Shown here in pieces: positions 34,410 to 44,216 of a DNA stretch of 64,000 nt (positions within the stretch are counted from its first letter, which is position 1; each line of letters begins with the position of its first letter). The translations under genes were made by a program, and so were the position numbers. The notes under the pieces were generated by a model. The model was not told the origin of the DNA, did no database searches, and saw only the letters and a program-made list of their open reading frames with translations. Origin of the DNA: Tissierella creatinophila DSM 6911 (lineage in GTDB: Bacteria; Bacillota; Clostridia; Tissierellales; Tissierellaceae); contig NZ_LTDM01000064.1 of NCBI RefSeq assembly GCF_001940565.1, forward strand, positions 50,835 to 114,834, given 5' to 3'.

Positions 34410-35123
34410 ATGAAGCCTATCTACAAAAGAATAGTTTTAAAATTAAGTGGAGAAGCATTAGCGGGTGAAAAAGGTTTAGGTATAGATACAAATACCATAA
34501 TGAGAATTGCTAAAGAAGTAAAGACAATTCAAAAAATGGGTGTTGAGATTGCAATCGTTGTTGGAGGTGGAAACTTCTGGAGAGGTGTAAGTGCTAAAGA
34601 AATGGATAGGACTACCTCGGATCATATGGGGATGCTTGGAACTGTTATGAATGCATTGGCTCTTCAAGATGCACTTGAAAAACTAGATGTAATTACAAGA
34701 GTTCAATCTGCTATAGATATGAAGCAAATAGCAGAACCTTACATTAGAAGAAGGGCAATTAGACATTTAGAAAAAAAGAGAATAGTTATATTCGCTGCAG
34801 GAACTGGAAATCCATATTTTTCTACAGATACTACAGCTGCTTTAAGAGCAGCAGAAATAGAAGCTCAAGTAATATTAGTAGGTAAAAAAGGTGTAGATGG
34901 AATATATGATTCTGATCCAAAGTTAAATAGACTAGCTAAAAAATTTGAAACATTAAATTATATAGATATTTTAAATTTAGGCTTAAAAATTATGGATTCA
35001 ACAGCTACTTCCTTATGTATGGACAATAAAATCCCACTAGTAGTATTTGGTATAGATGAACCAAACAATATTATTGATGTAATTAATGGAAAAAAAATAG
35101 GTACTCATGTAAAGGAGGATTAA
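34410..35123 (+). CDS. pyrH: UMP kinase
   Basis: Phosphorylates UMP to UDP, the bacterial amino-acid-kinase-type enzyme. The 237-residue protein has [17 protein letters not shown] at the N-terminus, [12 protein letters not shown] (about 49-60) and [17 protein letters not shown] (about 130-146). The start ATG follows AAGGAG. Only two bases separate it from frr. Confidence 0.98.
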   Translation: MKPIYKRIVLKLSGEALAGEKGLGIDTNTIMRIAKEVKTIQKMGVEIAIVVGGGNFWRGVSAKEMDRTTSDHMGMLGTVMNALALQDALEKLDVITRVQSAIDMKQIAEPYIRRRAIRHLEKKRIVIFAAGTGNPYFSTDTTAALRAAEIEAQVILVGKKGVDGIYDSDPKLNRLAKKFETLNYIDILNLGLKIMDSTATSLCMDNKIPLVVFGIDEPNNIIDVINGKKIGTHVKED

Positions 35124-35125
35124 TT

Positions 35126-35683
35126 ATGAATTTAGATGTTCACAAAACAGTAGAAGAAAAAATGAAAAAGACTATTTCGGTCTACAAAGAGGATTTACAA
35201 TCTATTAGAGCAGGTAGGGCGAATACTAGTCTTTTAGATAAAATTACTGTTGATTATTATGGACAAATGACGCCACTTATACAAGTTGCAAGTGTTTCTG
35301 CTCCCGAACCAAGACTTCTTACTATTCAACCTTGGGATTTAAAACTTATACCTGTTATAGAAAAAGCAATACTTGTATCAGACTTAGGAATAAATCCTAC
35401 AAATGATGGTAAAATAATTAGACTTCAAATACCTCAACTTACAGAAGAACGAAGAAAAGATCTTATAAAAGTAGTAAAGAAAAATGGAGAAAATGCAAAA
35501 ATATCAGTTAGAAATTTAAGACGAGATGGTATAGATGCTATAAAGAAAATGGAAAAATCTAAGGATATAGACGAAGACGAGAGAAGAAATGCAGAAGAAA
35601 AAATGCAAAAAATAACAGATAAATTCATCGAAGAAATTGATTCTATTACAAAAAATAAAGAAGATGAGTTATTAGAAATATAA
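35126..35683 (+). CDS. frr: Ribosome recycling factor
   Basis: Splits post-termination ribosomes with EF-G. It has 185 residues, the family length, containing IRAGRANTSLLDKITVDYYG and the long helical bundle with the conserved PQLTEERRKDL and RNLRRD segments. The start ATG follows AAGGAGG at the end of pyrH. A terminator follows immediately. Confidence 0.98.
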   Translation: MNLDVHKTVEEKMKKTISVYKEDLQSIRAGRANTSLLDKITVDYYGQMTPLIQVASVSAPEPRLLTIQPWDLKLIPVIEKAILVSDLGINPTNDGKIIRLQIPQLTEERRKDLIKVVKKNGENAKISVRNLRRDGIDAIKKMEKSKDIDEDERRNAEEKMQKITDKFIEEIDSITKNKEDELLEI

Positions 35684-35684
35684 C

Positions 35685-35713
35685 AAAACCCCTTCTTCCA
35701 TGAAGGGGTTTTT
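35685..35713 (+). terminator. Terminator after frr
   Basis: Stem AAAACCCCTTC/GAAGGGGTTTT with a six-base loop and a short T-run. It has one of the more GC-rich stems in the window. uppS begins 20 bases later. Confidence 0.9.
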
Positions 35714-35732
35714 AATGTTAGGAGAGAGATTT

Positions 35733-36479
35733 ATGAAAGATAAATCATATGATACTGATCTTTTAAAATTAATTGACTTTAAAAAGCTCCCAAAACATAT
35801 TGCAATAATCATGGATGGAAATGGAAGATGGGCAAAACGAAAGTTTTTGCCTAGATACTTTGGTCATCAAGAAGGTATGAAAAGAGTTATTGATATAGTT
35901 AGTGCTAGTTCTAAATTAGGAATAGATTGTTTAACTTTATATGCTTTTTCAACCGAAAACTGGAAAAGACCTGAGGAAGAAATAGAGAGTCTAATGAAAA
36001 TTTTGGTATCATATATAAGAAAAGAGTTAGAAAAGTTAGTAGAAAATAATGTAAAATTAAATATAATAGGTGATATTTCAAACTTTCCAACTTTAGCTCG
36101 TACGGAAGTTGAAAGGGCTATTTTTGAAACTGAGAATAACACAGGTATGAATTTAAATATAGCTTTAAACTATGGCGGAAGAGATGAAATAATCTATGGA
36201 ATTAAAAATTTATTGAATGATTATAAATTGGGTAAGATAAATATTGATAACTTAAATTCTGAAATTTTCTCTAATTATCTTTATACTAAAGGACAGCCTG
36301 ATCCTGACTTGCTTATACGGCCAAGTGGGGAGTTGAGGATTAGTAATTTTATGCTATATCAAATAGCATATACAGAATTTTGGTTTTCAGATGTATTATG
36401 GCCAGATTTTAGTGAAGATAAACTCTATGAAGCCATAATTGATTTTCAAAAAAGAAATAGAAGATTTGGGGGATTATAG
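35733..36479 (+). CDS. uppS: Isoprenyl transferase (undecaprenyl diphosphate synthase)
   Basis: Builds the C55 lipid carrier for peptidoglycan from FPP and IPP at the membrane. The 248-residue cis-prenyltransferase has IAIIMDGNGRWAKRK (about 22-36), LTLYAFSTENWKRP (about 70-83) and RPSGELRISNFMLYQIAYTE (about 198-217). ATG 35733 follows TTAGGAGAG; the ATG-like start at 35700 would lie in the terminator. cdsA starts on the next base. Confidence 0.97.
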   Translation: MKDKSYDTDLLKLIDFKKLPKHIAIIMDGNGRWAKRKFLPRYFGHQEGMKRVIDIVSASSKLGIDCLTLYAFSTENWKRPEEEIESLMKILVSYIRKELEKLVENNVKLNIIGDISNFPTLARTEVERAIFETENNTGMNLNIALNYGGRDEIIYGIKNLLNDYKLGKINIDNLNSEIFSNYLYTKGQPDPDLLIRPSGELRISNFMLYQIAYTEFWFSDVLWPDFSEDKLYEAIIDFQKRNRRFGGL

Positions 36480-37256
36480 ATGAAAGAAACATATAAAAGA
36501 GTTGTTTCGGCAATAATCGGAACTATACTTTTACTTTTAATAGTTAGTAAAGGCAATGTATATTTAAATACTGGAGTATTTATTGTATCTATAATAGGAC
36601 TCCGAGAATTCTATATAGCTATAAGAAAAATAGAAACTAATCCCCTATCATACATAGGTTACTTATGTACACTACTGATATACTTGTCTAATTTTTATCC
36701 TGAAATAAACATTGAATTTATTTTAACTTTATCAATTATATTATCTTTAATAATATATCTCTTTAGTAAAAAAATATTATTAAAAGATATAGGAGTTACT
36801 TTTGTGGGAATATTATATATTCCGTTTTTATTTTCATATATAAACTATTTAGAAAACAGTATATATATATGGTTAATATTTATAATATCTTTTGGAACAG
36901 ATACTTTTGCATATTTAGGAGGTCGATTTTTGGGTAAAAATAAATTATGGCCTGAAATTAGTCCTAATAAAACTATTGAAGGAGCTATAAGTGGTATAGT
37001 AGGAAGCACTGTGCTTACTGTTATATTTGCTTTTTTTATTGAAGAAAAATCTATTTATCTACTGATGATTCTAGCTATTATAGTGTCAACATTTTCGCAA
37101 ATAGGAGATTTGATAGCATCAAAGATAAAAAGATCTACAAAATTAAAAGATTATGGACATATAATGCCAGGGCATGGTGGAGTATTAGATAGATTTGATA
37201 GTATTATTTTAGGGGCACCTTTAATATATTATTATATAAATTATTTTTTAAATTAA
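36480..37256 (+). CDS. cdsA: Phosphatidate cytidylyltransferase
   Basis: Makes CDP-diacylglycerol from phosphatidate and CTP for all anionic phospholipids. The 258-residue protein has about seven or eight hydrophobic segments. Its C-terminal signature is SKIKRSTKLKDYGHIMPGHGG with FGTDTFAYLGG upstream. It begins directly after the uppS stop. dxr, which normally follows, is absent: rseP starts 16 bases later. Its product feeds pgsA at 59395. Confidence 0.96.
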   Translation: MKETYKRVVSAIIGTILLLLIVSKGNVYLNTGVFIVSIIGLREFYIAIRKIETNPLSYIGYLCTLLIYLSNFYPEINIEFILTLSIILSLIIYLFSKKILLKDIGVTFVGILYIPFLFSYINYLENSIYIWLIFIISFGTDTFAYLGGRFLGKNKLWPEISPNKTIEGAISGIVGSTVLTVIFAFFIEEKSIYLLMILAIIVSTFSQIGDLIASKIKRSTKLKDYGHIMPGHGGVLDRFDSIILGAPLIYYYINYFLN

Positions 37257-37272
37257 ATTAGGTGGTGAATTT

Positions 37273-38277
37273 ATGCAAACAGCAATATCGGCAATATTTG
37301 TATTTCTCCTAGTGATATTACTACATGAATTAGGACACTTTGCAGTAGCAAAAATGGTGGGTATAAAGGTAAATGAATTTGCTATTGGTATGGGACCTAC
37401 TATATTTAAAACTAAGAAAGGAGAGACCAAATATAGTTTAAGAGCTCTTCCAATAGGTGGATATGTAAGTATGGAGGGTGAAGACGAAAATTCAAATGAT
37501 CCTAGAAGTTTTAATAAAGCTCCTGTATTATCTAGAATGGGAGTAATAGTAGCGGGTGCTTTTATGAATTTTGTTTTAGCTATAATAGTATTATCTATTG
37601 TATCGTTTAACATAGGAGTTCAAACAACTATAGTAGAAGATACGACGAAAAATTCTCCAGCGGAAATTTCTGGAATATTATCAGGGGATAAGATAAGTGC
37701 TATAAATGGTGTAAATATAGATAGTTGGGAAGATATTATAAATGAAATAAGCAGTAAAAGCAATAAAGAAGAGATAAAGATTAGTATTTTAAGAAACAAG
37801 GAAAAACTAGATATAACTATGATACCAACTGTTGAGGATGGAAGAACTGTTATAGGAATTAAGCCTAAAACAGATAAATCTATAGGTCTAGCAATCAAAG
37901 GTGGTTTTGAAAAAACAGGTGTATTTTTAAATTCAATGTTTGATTTTGTAAAGATGGTATTTAAAGGGGAAGTATCTACTAAAGACTTATCGGGTCCTGT
38001 AGGTGTTATAAATGTAGTTGGTGAAGCATCTAAGATGGGCTTTACAAATCTATTGCTTATACTAGGATTTATAAGTGTAAATTTAGGTTTCTTTAATTTA
38101 TTGCCTATACCTGCTTTAGATGGAAGTAGGCTAGTATTTTTATTTATAGAACTCATAAGAGGAAAACCTATAAATCCAGAAAAAGAAAACTTAGTTCATA
38201 TGGTCGGTTTTTTTCTATTGATAGGACTTATGATTGTAGTAACTTATAGAGATTTAATTAGAATTAATATTTTTTAA
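37273..38277 (+). CDS. rseP: Site-2 intramembrane metalloprotease RseP/RasP
   Basis: Cleaves transmembrane segments such as anti-sigma factor stubs and remnant signal peptides. The 334-residue protein has the zinc motif HELGH in the first membrane helix (about 17-21) and a central PDZ domain (about 115-195, SPAEISGILSGDKISAING). The second catalytic motif NLLPIPALDGSR is near 277. The start ATG follows TTAGGTGG. It keeps the cdsA-rseP-ispG order without dxr. Confidence 0.96.
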   Translation: MQTAISAIFVFLLVILLHELGHFAVAKMVGIKVNEFAIGMGPTIFKTKKGETKYSLRALPIGGYVSMEGEDENSNDPRSFNKAPVLSRMGVIVAGAFMNFVLAIIVLSIVSFNIGVQTTIVEDTTKNSPAEISGILSGDKISAINGVNIDSWEDIINEISSKSNKEEIKISILRNKEKLDITMIPTVEDGRTVIGIKPKTDKSIGLAIKGGFEKTGVFLNSMFDFVKMVFKGEVSTKDLSGPVGVINVVGEASKMGFTNLLLILGFISVNLGFFNLLPIPALDGSRLVFLFIELIRGKPINPEKENLVHMVGFFLLIGLMIVVTYRDLIRINIF

Positions 38278-38288
38278 AGGTGGTTAAT

Positions 38289-39338
38289 ATGAGAAAGAAT
38301 ACAAAAGTTATAAAAGTTGGAAATAAGCTAATAGGAGGAAATAATCCTATAACAATCCAATCTATGACAAATACTATTACCAAGGATATTAATGCTACTA
38401 TAAGACAAATAAATAGATTAGAAAAAGCTGGATGCGATATTATAAGAATGGCTATTTCAGATAATGAAGATGCTCAAGCTATAAAGACTATAAAACAGAA
38501 TATAAATATACCTATAATAGCAGACATTCAATATGACTATAGACTTGCGTTAGAATCTATCAAGTATGGCGTAGATGGTCTTAGAATAAATCCAGGCAAT
38601 ATTGGTAGCTTAAATAAGGTAAAACAAATTGTAGATGCTTGTAGAGAAAATCAAATTTCTATTAGAATAGGAGTGAATTCTGGCTCTATTAAAAAAGAAT
38701 ATTTGGATAAATATAATGGAGTAAATGAAAATTCAATGGTAGAAAGTGCTTTAGAACAAATAAGGCTTTTAGAGGAATTAGACTTTAAAGATATAAAGAT
38801 TTCTTTAAAAGCAAGTAATGTTCCTTTATCTATAAAATCTTATACTAGAATGAGTGAGTTAAGAAATTATCCACTTCATCTTGGAATCACAGAGGCTGGT
38901 CCTGGTATGAAAGGAACTATAAAGTCTTCCGTTGGAATAGGGGCGCTTCTTGCTATGGGTATTGGTGATACAATAAGAGTATCTCTTACAGATGACCCTA
39001 TTGAGGAAATAAAAGTAGGTAGAGAAATACTAAAGTCATTAGGTCTTTTAAAAGGTGGATTAGAATTAATTTCTTGTCCAACTTGTGGAAGAACTAAGAT
39101 TGACCTAATCAATATTGTGAAAGAGGCTGAAAAAAAGCTTGAAGGAATAGACAAAAACTTAAAAGTAGCGATAATGGGCTGCCCAGTAAATGGTCCAGGT
39201 GAAGCTAAAGAAGCTGATATCGGAATCGCAGGTGGAAATGGTGAAGGGATAATATTTATTAAAGGTAAAATAGTAAAAAAAGTTAAAGAAGAAAAACTTT
39301 TAGAAGAACTTGTCAAAGAAATAAGGAAGATTCAATAA
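38289..39338 (+). CDS. ispG: 4-hydroxy-3-methylbut-2-enyl diphosphate synthase (IspG/GcpE)
   Basis: 4Fe-4S enzyme of the MEP isoprenoid pathway, converting MEcPP to HMBPP. The 349-residue protein has a TIM barrel (IQSMTNT, PIIADIQYDYRLA, GLRINPGNIG). A C-terminal cluster-binding part has SCPTCGRTKIDL and MGCPVNGPGEAKEADIG, supplying three cysteines. ATG 38289 follows AAAGGTGG. It shows that the MEP route operates although dxr is missing locally. Confidence 0.97.
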   Translation: MRKNTKVIKVGNKLIGGNNPITIQSMTNTITKDINATIRQINRLEKAGCDIIRMAISDNEDAQAIKTIKQNINIPIIADIQYDYRLALESIKYGVDGLRINPGNIGSLNKVKQIVDACRENQISIRIGVNSGSIKKEYLDKYNGVNENSMVESALEQIRLLEELDFKDIKISLKASNVPLSIKSYTRMSELRNYPLHLGITEAGPGMKGTIKSSVGIGALLAMGIGDTIRVSLTDDPIEEIKVGREILKSLGLLKGGLELISCPTCGRTKIDLINIVKEAEKKLEGIDKNLKVAIMGCPVNGPGEAKEADIGIAGGNGEGIIFIKGKIVKKVKEEKLLEELVKEIRKIQ

Positions 39339-39375
39339 AAATCACTGATTTAATTGAATAGGAGGAATATCCTAT

Positions 39376-42300
39376 ATGAAAAAAATTAGCTTAAAAGAAG
39401 TTATGAAAGAAGAAAAATATGCTCATCTTCTGAGTGTTCCTATAGATATACAAAACATAAAAATAGACAAACAAAATATGGAACTTTTTATTGTTTTAGA
39501 ATCTTTTAATATAATAAGTATTAAATACTTTGAAGAAATAAAAAACTTTTTTAAAGTTGTTTTTGAAAAATTTAAAGTTATTTTAATTATAAATTATAAA
39601 TTTGATATAACAGATGAGGAAAATAGAGAAAAATATATAGATAATATAAAAGAATATATTTATAGCTTAATTCCTTCAAGTGTATCTTGGTTAGATGGAT
39701 TAAATTATAAATTTAGCAAAAATATATTATCTTTAGAATTTCCTAATGATATATCTTTAGTTTCTTTAGAAAGACAAAGTATTATCGATAAACTAGATTC
39801 TAAAATTAAGGACGAAGTAGGTTTGATTTTAGAAACTAGTAAAAACATTTGTAATGAATATAATAATGATTTTTTAGAAACGAAGTTAGATGAAGAAAAA
39901 AAGATTTCTCAAATTATTTTAGAAAACTCATATATAGAGTCTCCTAAAAAAGAGAAAAAAATAGCTTCCAAAAACTATTCTTTTGGAAAAACTATAAAAA
40001 GTGAAACTATAGATATAAGTGAAATAAATCTTCAAACTGGTACATGTGCAATAAAAGGAGAGATATTTGATATTGAGTTTAGAGAAATTAGGGGAAATAA
40101 ACTTATAATAACCTTTTATATAACTGACAAAAAAGATTCCACTTTAGTAAAAGTATTTATAAAAAAAGAAGAAGGAGAAGAACTTTTAAATAATTTGGAA
40201 GAAGAACTTTTTGTAATATTAGAAGGTGATGTTATATACGATACCTATTCTAGAACTCAAGTTATTATGCTAAAATCTTTAAAGCCTTTAGAAAAGACAG
40301 AAAGAATGGATAATTATAAAGAAAAAAGAGTAGAATTACATCTTCATACTCAAATGAGTTCTATGGATGGAATAACAAATGTAAAGAAACTTATAAATCA
40401 AGCACATAGATGGGGACACGAGGCAATAGCAGTTACAGACCACGGTGTAGTACAAGCATTTCCAGAAGCTATGGAAATGAGCAAAAAACTAGGTATTAAA
40501 ATATTATATGGTGTAGAAGGTTATTTAGTAAACGATAAGAAAGAAATAATTTCAGATCTTGATTTAAATAAGAATTATGATGAGTTTGTAATATTTGACA
40601 TAGAAACTACAGGACTTTCCGCTATAAATGATTCTATTACTGAAATAGGTGCTATCAAAGTCAAAAATGGTGAAGTAATAGATACATTTAGTCATTTAGT
40701 AAATCCTGAAAGACCTATTCCAGAATTTATAACTAAATTAACAGGGATTACAGATGAAATGGTAGAAGATAAACCAACAATAGAAAAAACAATCCCTTTA
40801 TTTCAAGATTTCATAGCAGAAAGTATATTGATAGCTCATAATGCTAGTTTTGATGTGGGTTTTATTAGAGAAAATCTAAAAAAAATGAATTTAAAATTTT
40901 CAAATCCTGTATTAGACACTTTGGAACTCTCAAGAGCGGTGTTTCCAGATCTTAAAAATCATAAGTTAAATACATTATCTAAATACTTAGATATACAATT
41001 AGAAAATCATCATAGAGCTGTAGATGATGCTAAAGCTACTAAAGAGATATTTTTAAAAATAATGGATTTATTAAAAGATAAAGGTATAGGTGAACTAGAT
41101 TCTCTAAATCATCTAAATGCAAATAAGGATATTACTAAAGATAGTGTATATCATGTAACTATTTTAGCTAAAAATTTAGTGGGATTAAAAAATTTATATA
41201 GACTTGTTTCGGATTCGCATATAAAATACTTTTATAGAAAACCAAGAATATCTAAGTCGCTTTTAGAAAAATATAGAGAAGGTCTTTTAATAGGAAGTGC
41301 TTGTGAAAGTGGAGAGTTATTTAAAGCTCTTATTTCCAATAAAAGTTATTCTGAAATTAGAAATATTGTAAAATTTTATGATTATTTAGAAATTCAACCT
41401 TTAGAAAATAATAAACATCTATTAAGAAATGGTTTAGTAAAAGATTATAATCAGCTTAAAGAATTAAACAAGCAAATATATCACCTGGGAAAAAAATATG
41501 AAAAAATAGTTGTAGCTACTGGAGATGTACATTTCCTGAATCCAGAAGATGAAGTATATAGAAGAATACTTATGGCAGGGCAGGGATTTTCAGATGCCGA
41601 AGAGCAAGCTCCTTTGTATTTCAAAACTACTACAGAAATGCTAAAAGAGTTTGATTATTTAGGTGAAGATATAGCAACAGAAGTTGTTATAAAAAATACT
41701 AATTTGGTAAATAATATGATAGAAGATATCAAACCTATACCAGATGGAACTTTTCCTCCAATAATAGAAGGTTCTGAGGAAGAACTTAAAAAGATAACAT
41801 ATGATAAAGCATATGAAATATATGGGAATCCGTTACCAGAACTAGTAGAGAAAAGATTATGTAGAGAATTAAGCTCTATTATTGAAAATGGATATGCCGT
41901 AATGTATATAATTGCTCAAAAACTCGTGTGGAAGTCTATAGAAGATGGTTATCTAGTAGGATCTAGAGGCTCAGTTGGATCATCATTTGTAGCCACTATG
42001 AGTGGAATAACAGAAGTAAATCCCCTACCTCCTCATTATACTTGTCCTAATTGTAAATTTAGTGAATTTTTCGAAGGTGGATATATAGCATCGGGTTCCG
42101 ACCTTTCAGATAAAAATTGCCCACATTGTGATACTTTTTTAAATAAGGATGGTCAAGATATACCCTTTGAAGTATTTTTAGGATTTGAAGGTGATAAAGA
42201 ACCAGATATAGATTTAAACTTTGCTGGAGAATACCAATCTGTAGCCCACAAGTATACTGAGGAACTATTTGGAGAAGGGTATGTATTTAGAGCTGGAACT

Positions 42301-43629
42301 ATAGGTACTATTGCAGATAAAACTGCTTATGGATTTGTAAAAAAGTATTTTGAACAAAGAGAACTTTTTGTAAATCCAGCTGAAATAAATCGTTTAGTAA
42401 AAGGTTGTACTGGAATAAAAAGAAGCTCGGGGCAACATCCCGGTGGAGTAATGATTGTTCCTAAATACAAGGATATATTGGACTTTACTCCAATCCAATA
42501 TCCTGCTAATGATAGAGAATCGGGTGTTATAACCACCCATTTTGATTATAATGCTATAAGCAGCAATATATTAAAGCTAGATATATTAGGTCATGATGTT
42601 CCTACTATAATAAAGATGCTAGAAGATATAACAGGGATAGATCCTACTACTATAGCACTGGATGAAAAGTCTACTATGGAACTTTTTCACAGCGTAAAAC
42701 CTTTAAAAGTCCAAGAAAAAGATATAGATTCTAAAGTAGGCACTCTTGGAATCCCAGAATTTGGAACTAAATTTGTAAGACAGATGTTAATTGAAACAAA
42801 CCCTACTACTTTTTCAGAACTTGTAAGAATAAGTGGATTGTCACACGGTACTGATGTTTGGATTAATAATGCTCAAGATTTAGTAAAAAGTAATAGAGCA
42901 ACTCTATCAGAGGTAATATCGACAAGAGAAGATATAATGCTTACCTTGATAAATGCAGGACTAGATAAGAAAAAAGCATTTTGGATTATGGAAAATGTTA
43001 GAAAGGGTAAGGGTCTTACTGAAGAAGAAGAGAAAGATATGAAATCTATAAATCTTCCTAGTTGGTATATAGAGGCTTGTCATAAGATAAAATATATGTT
43101 TCCTAAAGCCCATGCTGTTGCTTATGTAATGATGTCTTTTAGGATAGCGTATTTTAAAGTTTATCATCCAGAAGCTTTTTATGCTACTTATTTTACTACT
43201 AAAGCTGCAGACTTTGATGCACAATTGATTCTTGAAGGACCAGTTTCTGTGAGAAAAAAGATACAGGAATTAGAATCATTAGGCAATGATATAAAAGTAA
43301 AAGAAAAAAACCTCCTTACTGTACTAGAAGTTGTAAGAGAAATGTATGCTAGAGGCTTTAAGTTTCAAAATGTTGATTTATATAATTCTGATAGTGATAA
43401 ATTTTTAATAGGAAAAGAAGGTATAATTCCCCCTTTAAAGGGTTTAGATGGGGTTGGAGAAAATGCTGCTAAAAAGATTGTAGAAGAAAGAAATATATCG
43501 AAATTTATATCTATTGAAGATTTAATTAAAAGAGGGAAAGTAAGCCGCACTGTAATAGATTCATTAACTAATCATGGATGTTTAGATAATTTACCTCAAA
43601 GTAATCAGATTAGCCTCTTTAACATTTGA
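39376..43629 (+). CDS. polC: DNA polymerase III PolC-type alpha subunit
   Basis: Main replicative polymerase of low-GC Gram-positives, with built-in proofreading. It has 1417 residues. Order: an N-terminal domain and OB fold, a PHP domain starting HLHT (322-325), then the inserted DEDD exonuclease with DIE at 408-410. A zinc-binding CPNC is near 890, with a second CPHC. Palm catalytic residues PDIDLNF have Asp944 and Asp946, and HhH and C-terminal domains follow. The start ATG follows AGGAGG. The proS normally upstream is absent. The rimP promoter begins at its stop codon. Confidence 0.98.
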   Translation: MKKISLKEVMKEEKYAHLLSVPIDIQNIKIDKQNMELFIVLESFNIISIKYFEEIKNFFKVVFEKFKVILIINYKFDITDEENREKYIDNIKEYIYSLIPSSVSWLDGLNYKFSKNILSLEFPNDISLVSLERQSIIDKLDSKIKDEVGLILETSKNICNEYNNDFLETKLDEEKKISQIILENSYIESPKKEKKIASKNYSFGKTIKSETIDISEINLQTGTCAIKGEIFDIEFREIRGNKLIITFYITDKKDSTLVKVFIKKEEGEELLNNLEEELFVILEGDVIYDTYSRTQVIMLKSLKPLEKTERMDNYKEKRVELHLHTQMSSMDGITNVKKLINQAHRWGHEAIAVTDHGVVQAFPEAMEMSKKLGIKILYGVEGYLVNDKKEIISDLDLNKNYDEFVIFDIETTGLSAINDSITEIGAIKVKNGEVIDTFSHLVNPERPIPEFITKLTGITDEMVEDKPTIEKTIPLFQDFIAESILIAHNASFDVGFIRENLKKMNLKFSNPVLDTLELSRAVFPDLKNHKLNTLSKYLDIQLENHHRAVDDAKATKEIFLKIMDLLKDKGIGELDSLNHLNANKDITKDSVYHVTILAKNLVGLKNLYRLVSDSHIKYFYRKPRISKSLLEKYREGLLIGSACESGELFKALISNKSYSEIRNIVKFYDYLEIQPLENNKHLLRNGLVKDYNQLKELNKQIYHLGKKYEKIVVATGDVHFLNPEDEVYRRILMAGQGFSDAEEQAPLYFKTTTEMLKEFDYLGEDIATEVVIKNTNLVNNMIEDIKPIPDGTFPPIIEGSEEELKKITYDKAYEIYGNPLPELVEKRLCRELSSIIENGYAVMYIIAQKLVWKSIEDGYLVGSRGSVGSSFVATMSGITEVNPLPPHYTCPNCKFSEFFEGGYIASGSDLSDKNCPHCDTFLNKDGQDIPFEVFLGFEGDKEPDIDLNFAGEYQSVAHKYTEELFGEGYVFRAGTIGTIADKTAYGFVKKYFEQRELFVNPAEINRLVKGCTGIKRSSGQHPGGVMIVPKYKDILDFTPIQYPANDRESGVITTHFDYNAISSNILKLDILGHDVPTIIKMLEDITGIDPTTIALDEKSTMELFHSVKPLKVQEKDIDSKVGTLGIPEFGTKFVRQMLIETNPTTFSELVRISGLSHGTDVWINNAQDLVKSNRATLSEVISTREDIMLTLINAGLDKKKAFWIMENVRKGKGLTEEEEKDMKSINLPSWYIEACHKIKYMFPKAHAVAYVMMSFRIAYFKVYHPEAFYATYFTTKAADFDAQLILEGPVSVRKKIQELESLGNDIKVKEKNLLTVLEVVREMYARGFKFQNVDLYNSDSDKFLIGKEGIIPPLKGLDGVGENAAKKIVEERNISKFISIEDLIKRGKVSRTVIDSLTNHGCLDNLPQSNQISLFNI

Positions 43630-43654
43630 TTTTTAGCATCTAACATGATATAAT
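43626..43654 (+). promoter_or_regulatory. Promoter for the rimP-nusA-infB operon
   Basis: -35 TTGATT (43626-43631), a 17-base spacer and -10 TATAAT (43649-43654), overlapping the polC stop. The start would be near 43661, so the terminator hairpin at 43685 would lie in the operon leader. Confidence 0.7.
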
Positions 43655-43684
43655 TAGTTAGAATAATAAACAGGTTTTTTGACA

Positions 43685-43712
43685 AAGAGTGGGCTATCCC
43701 ACTCTTGATTTT
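43685..43712 (+). terminator. Terminator in the rimP-nusA operon leader
   Basis: Stem AAGAGTGGG/CCCACTCTT, loop CTAT, then GATTTTTT. It lies downstream of the candidate operon promoter and upstream of rimP. It can end polC transcripts and also attenuate the nusA operon. Leader attenuation fed back by NusA is known for the equivalent B. subtilis operon. Confidence 0.85.
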
Positions 43713-43744
43713 TTATAAAAATGAATATTTAGGAGGTGTTTTAA

Positions 43745-44206
43745 ATAGGTAAAAAAGAAATGCTTAATATTGTAGGAAAAATAAGTAATGATATAGCGGA
43801 AAAATTAGGTTATGAACTAGTAGATATAGAATATGTAAAAGAGTTTGGTAACTATTTTTTGAAGATATATGTGGATAAAGTAGGTGGAATAACCTTAGAT
43901 GATTGTCAAAAAGTGAGTGAAGAATTAAGCACGAAATTAGATGAAAAAGATCCTATACCTGAAGAGTATTATTTAGAAGTATCATCTCCGGGATTAGATA
44001 GACCACTCAAAACGGATAAGGATTTAAAAAGAAATTTGGAAAGAGATGTGGAATTAAAACTATATAAACCTTTTGAAAACAAAAAAATGTACGAAGGTGA
44101 ACTTAAAAATTATTCTAAAGATAAAATTACATTAAAACAAAATGGTAATTTAGTAGATATCCCAAGAGAATATATTTCTATTATAAAATTAAGTATTAAA
44201 TTTTAG
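43745..44206 (+). CDS. rimP: Ribosome maturation factor RimP, apparent ATA start
   Basis: Needed for 30S assembly. The core is clear: KLGYELVDIEYVKEFGNYFLKIYVDK near the N-terminus, then EEYYLEVSSPGLDRPLKT and an SH3-like C-terminal domain. The Shine-Dalgarno AGGAGGTG (43731-43738) is 21 bases from the first ATG (43760) but exactly six from an in-frame ATA at 43745. Starting there gives 153 residues beginning (M)GKKEMLNIVGKIS, matching the short basic N-terminus of relatives. The same spacing and ATA are seen in recG. Starting at ATG 43760 would give 148 residues. Confidence 0.92.
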   Translation: MGKKEMLNIVGKISNDIAEKLGYELVDIEYVKEFGNYFLKIYVDKVGGITLDDCQKVSEELSTKLDEKDPIPEEYYLEVSSPGLDRPLKTDKDLKRNLERDVELKLYKPFENKKMYEGELKNYSKDKITLKQNGNLVDIPREYISIIKLSIKF

Positions 44207-44216
44207 GAGGTTACTC

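Noticed and set aside
37620..38156. Antisense frame of 178 codons opposite rseP
   Set aside because: Shadow of a strongly supported gene; Ile/Ser/Phe-rich low-complexity translation with no recognisable family.
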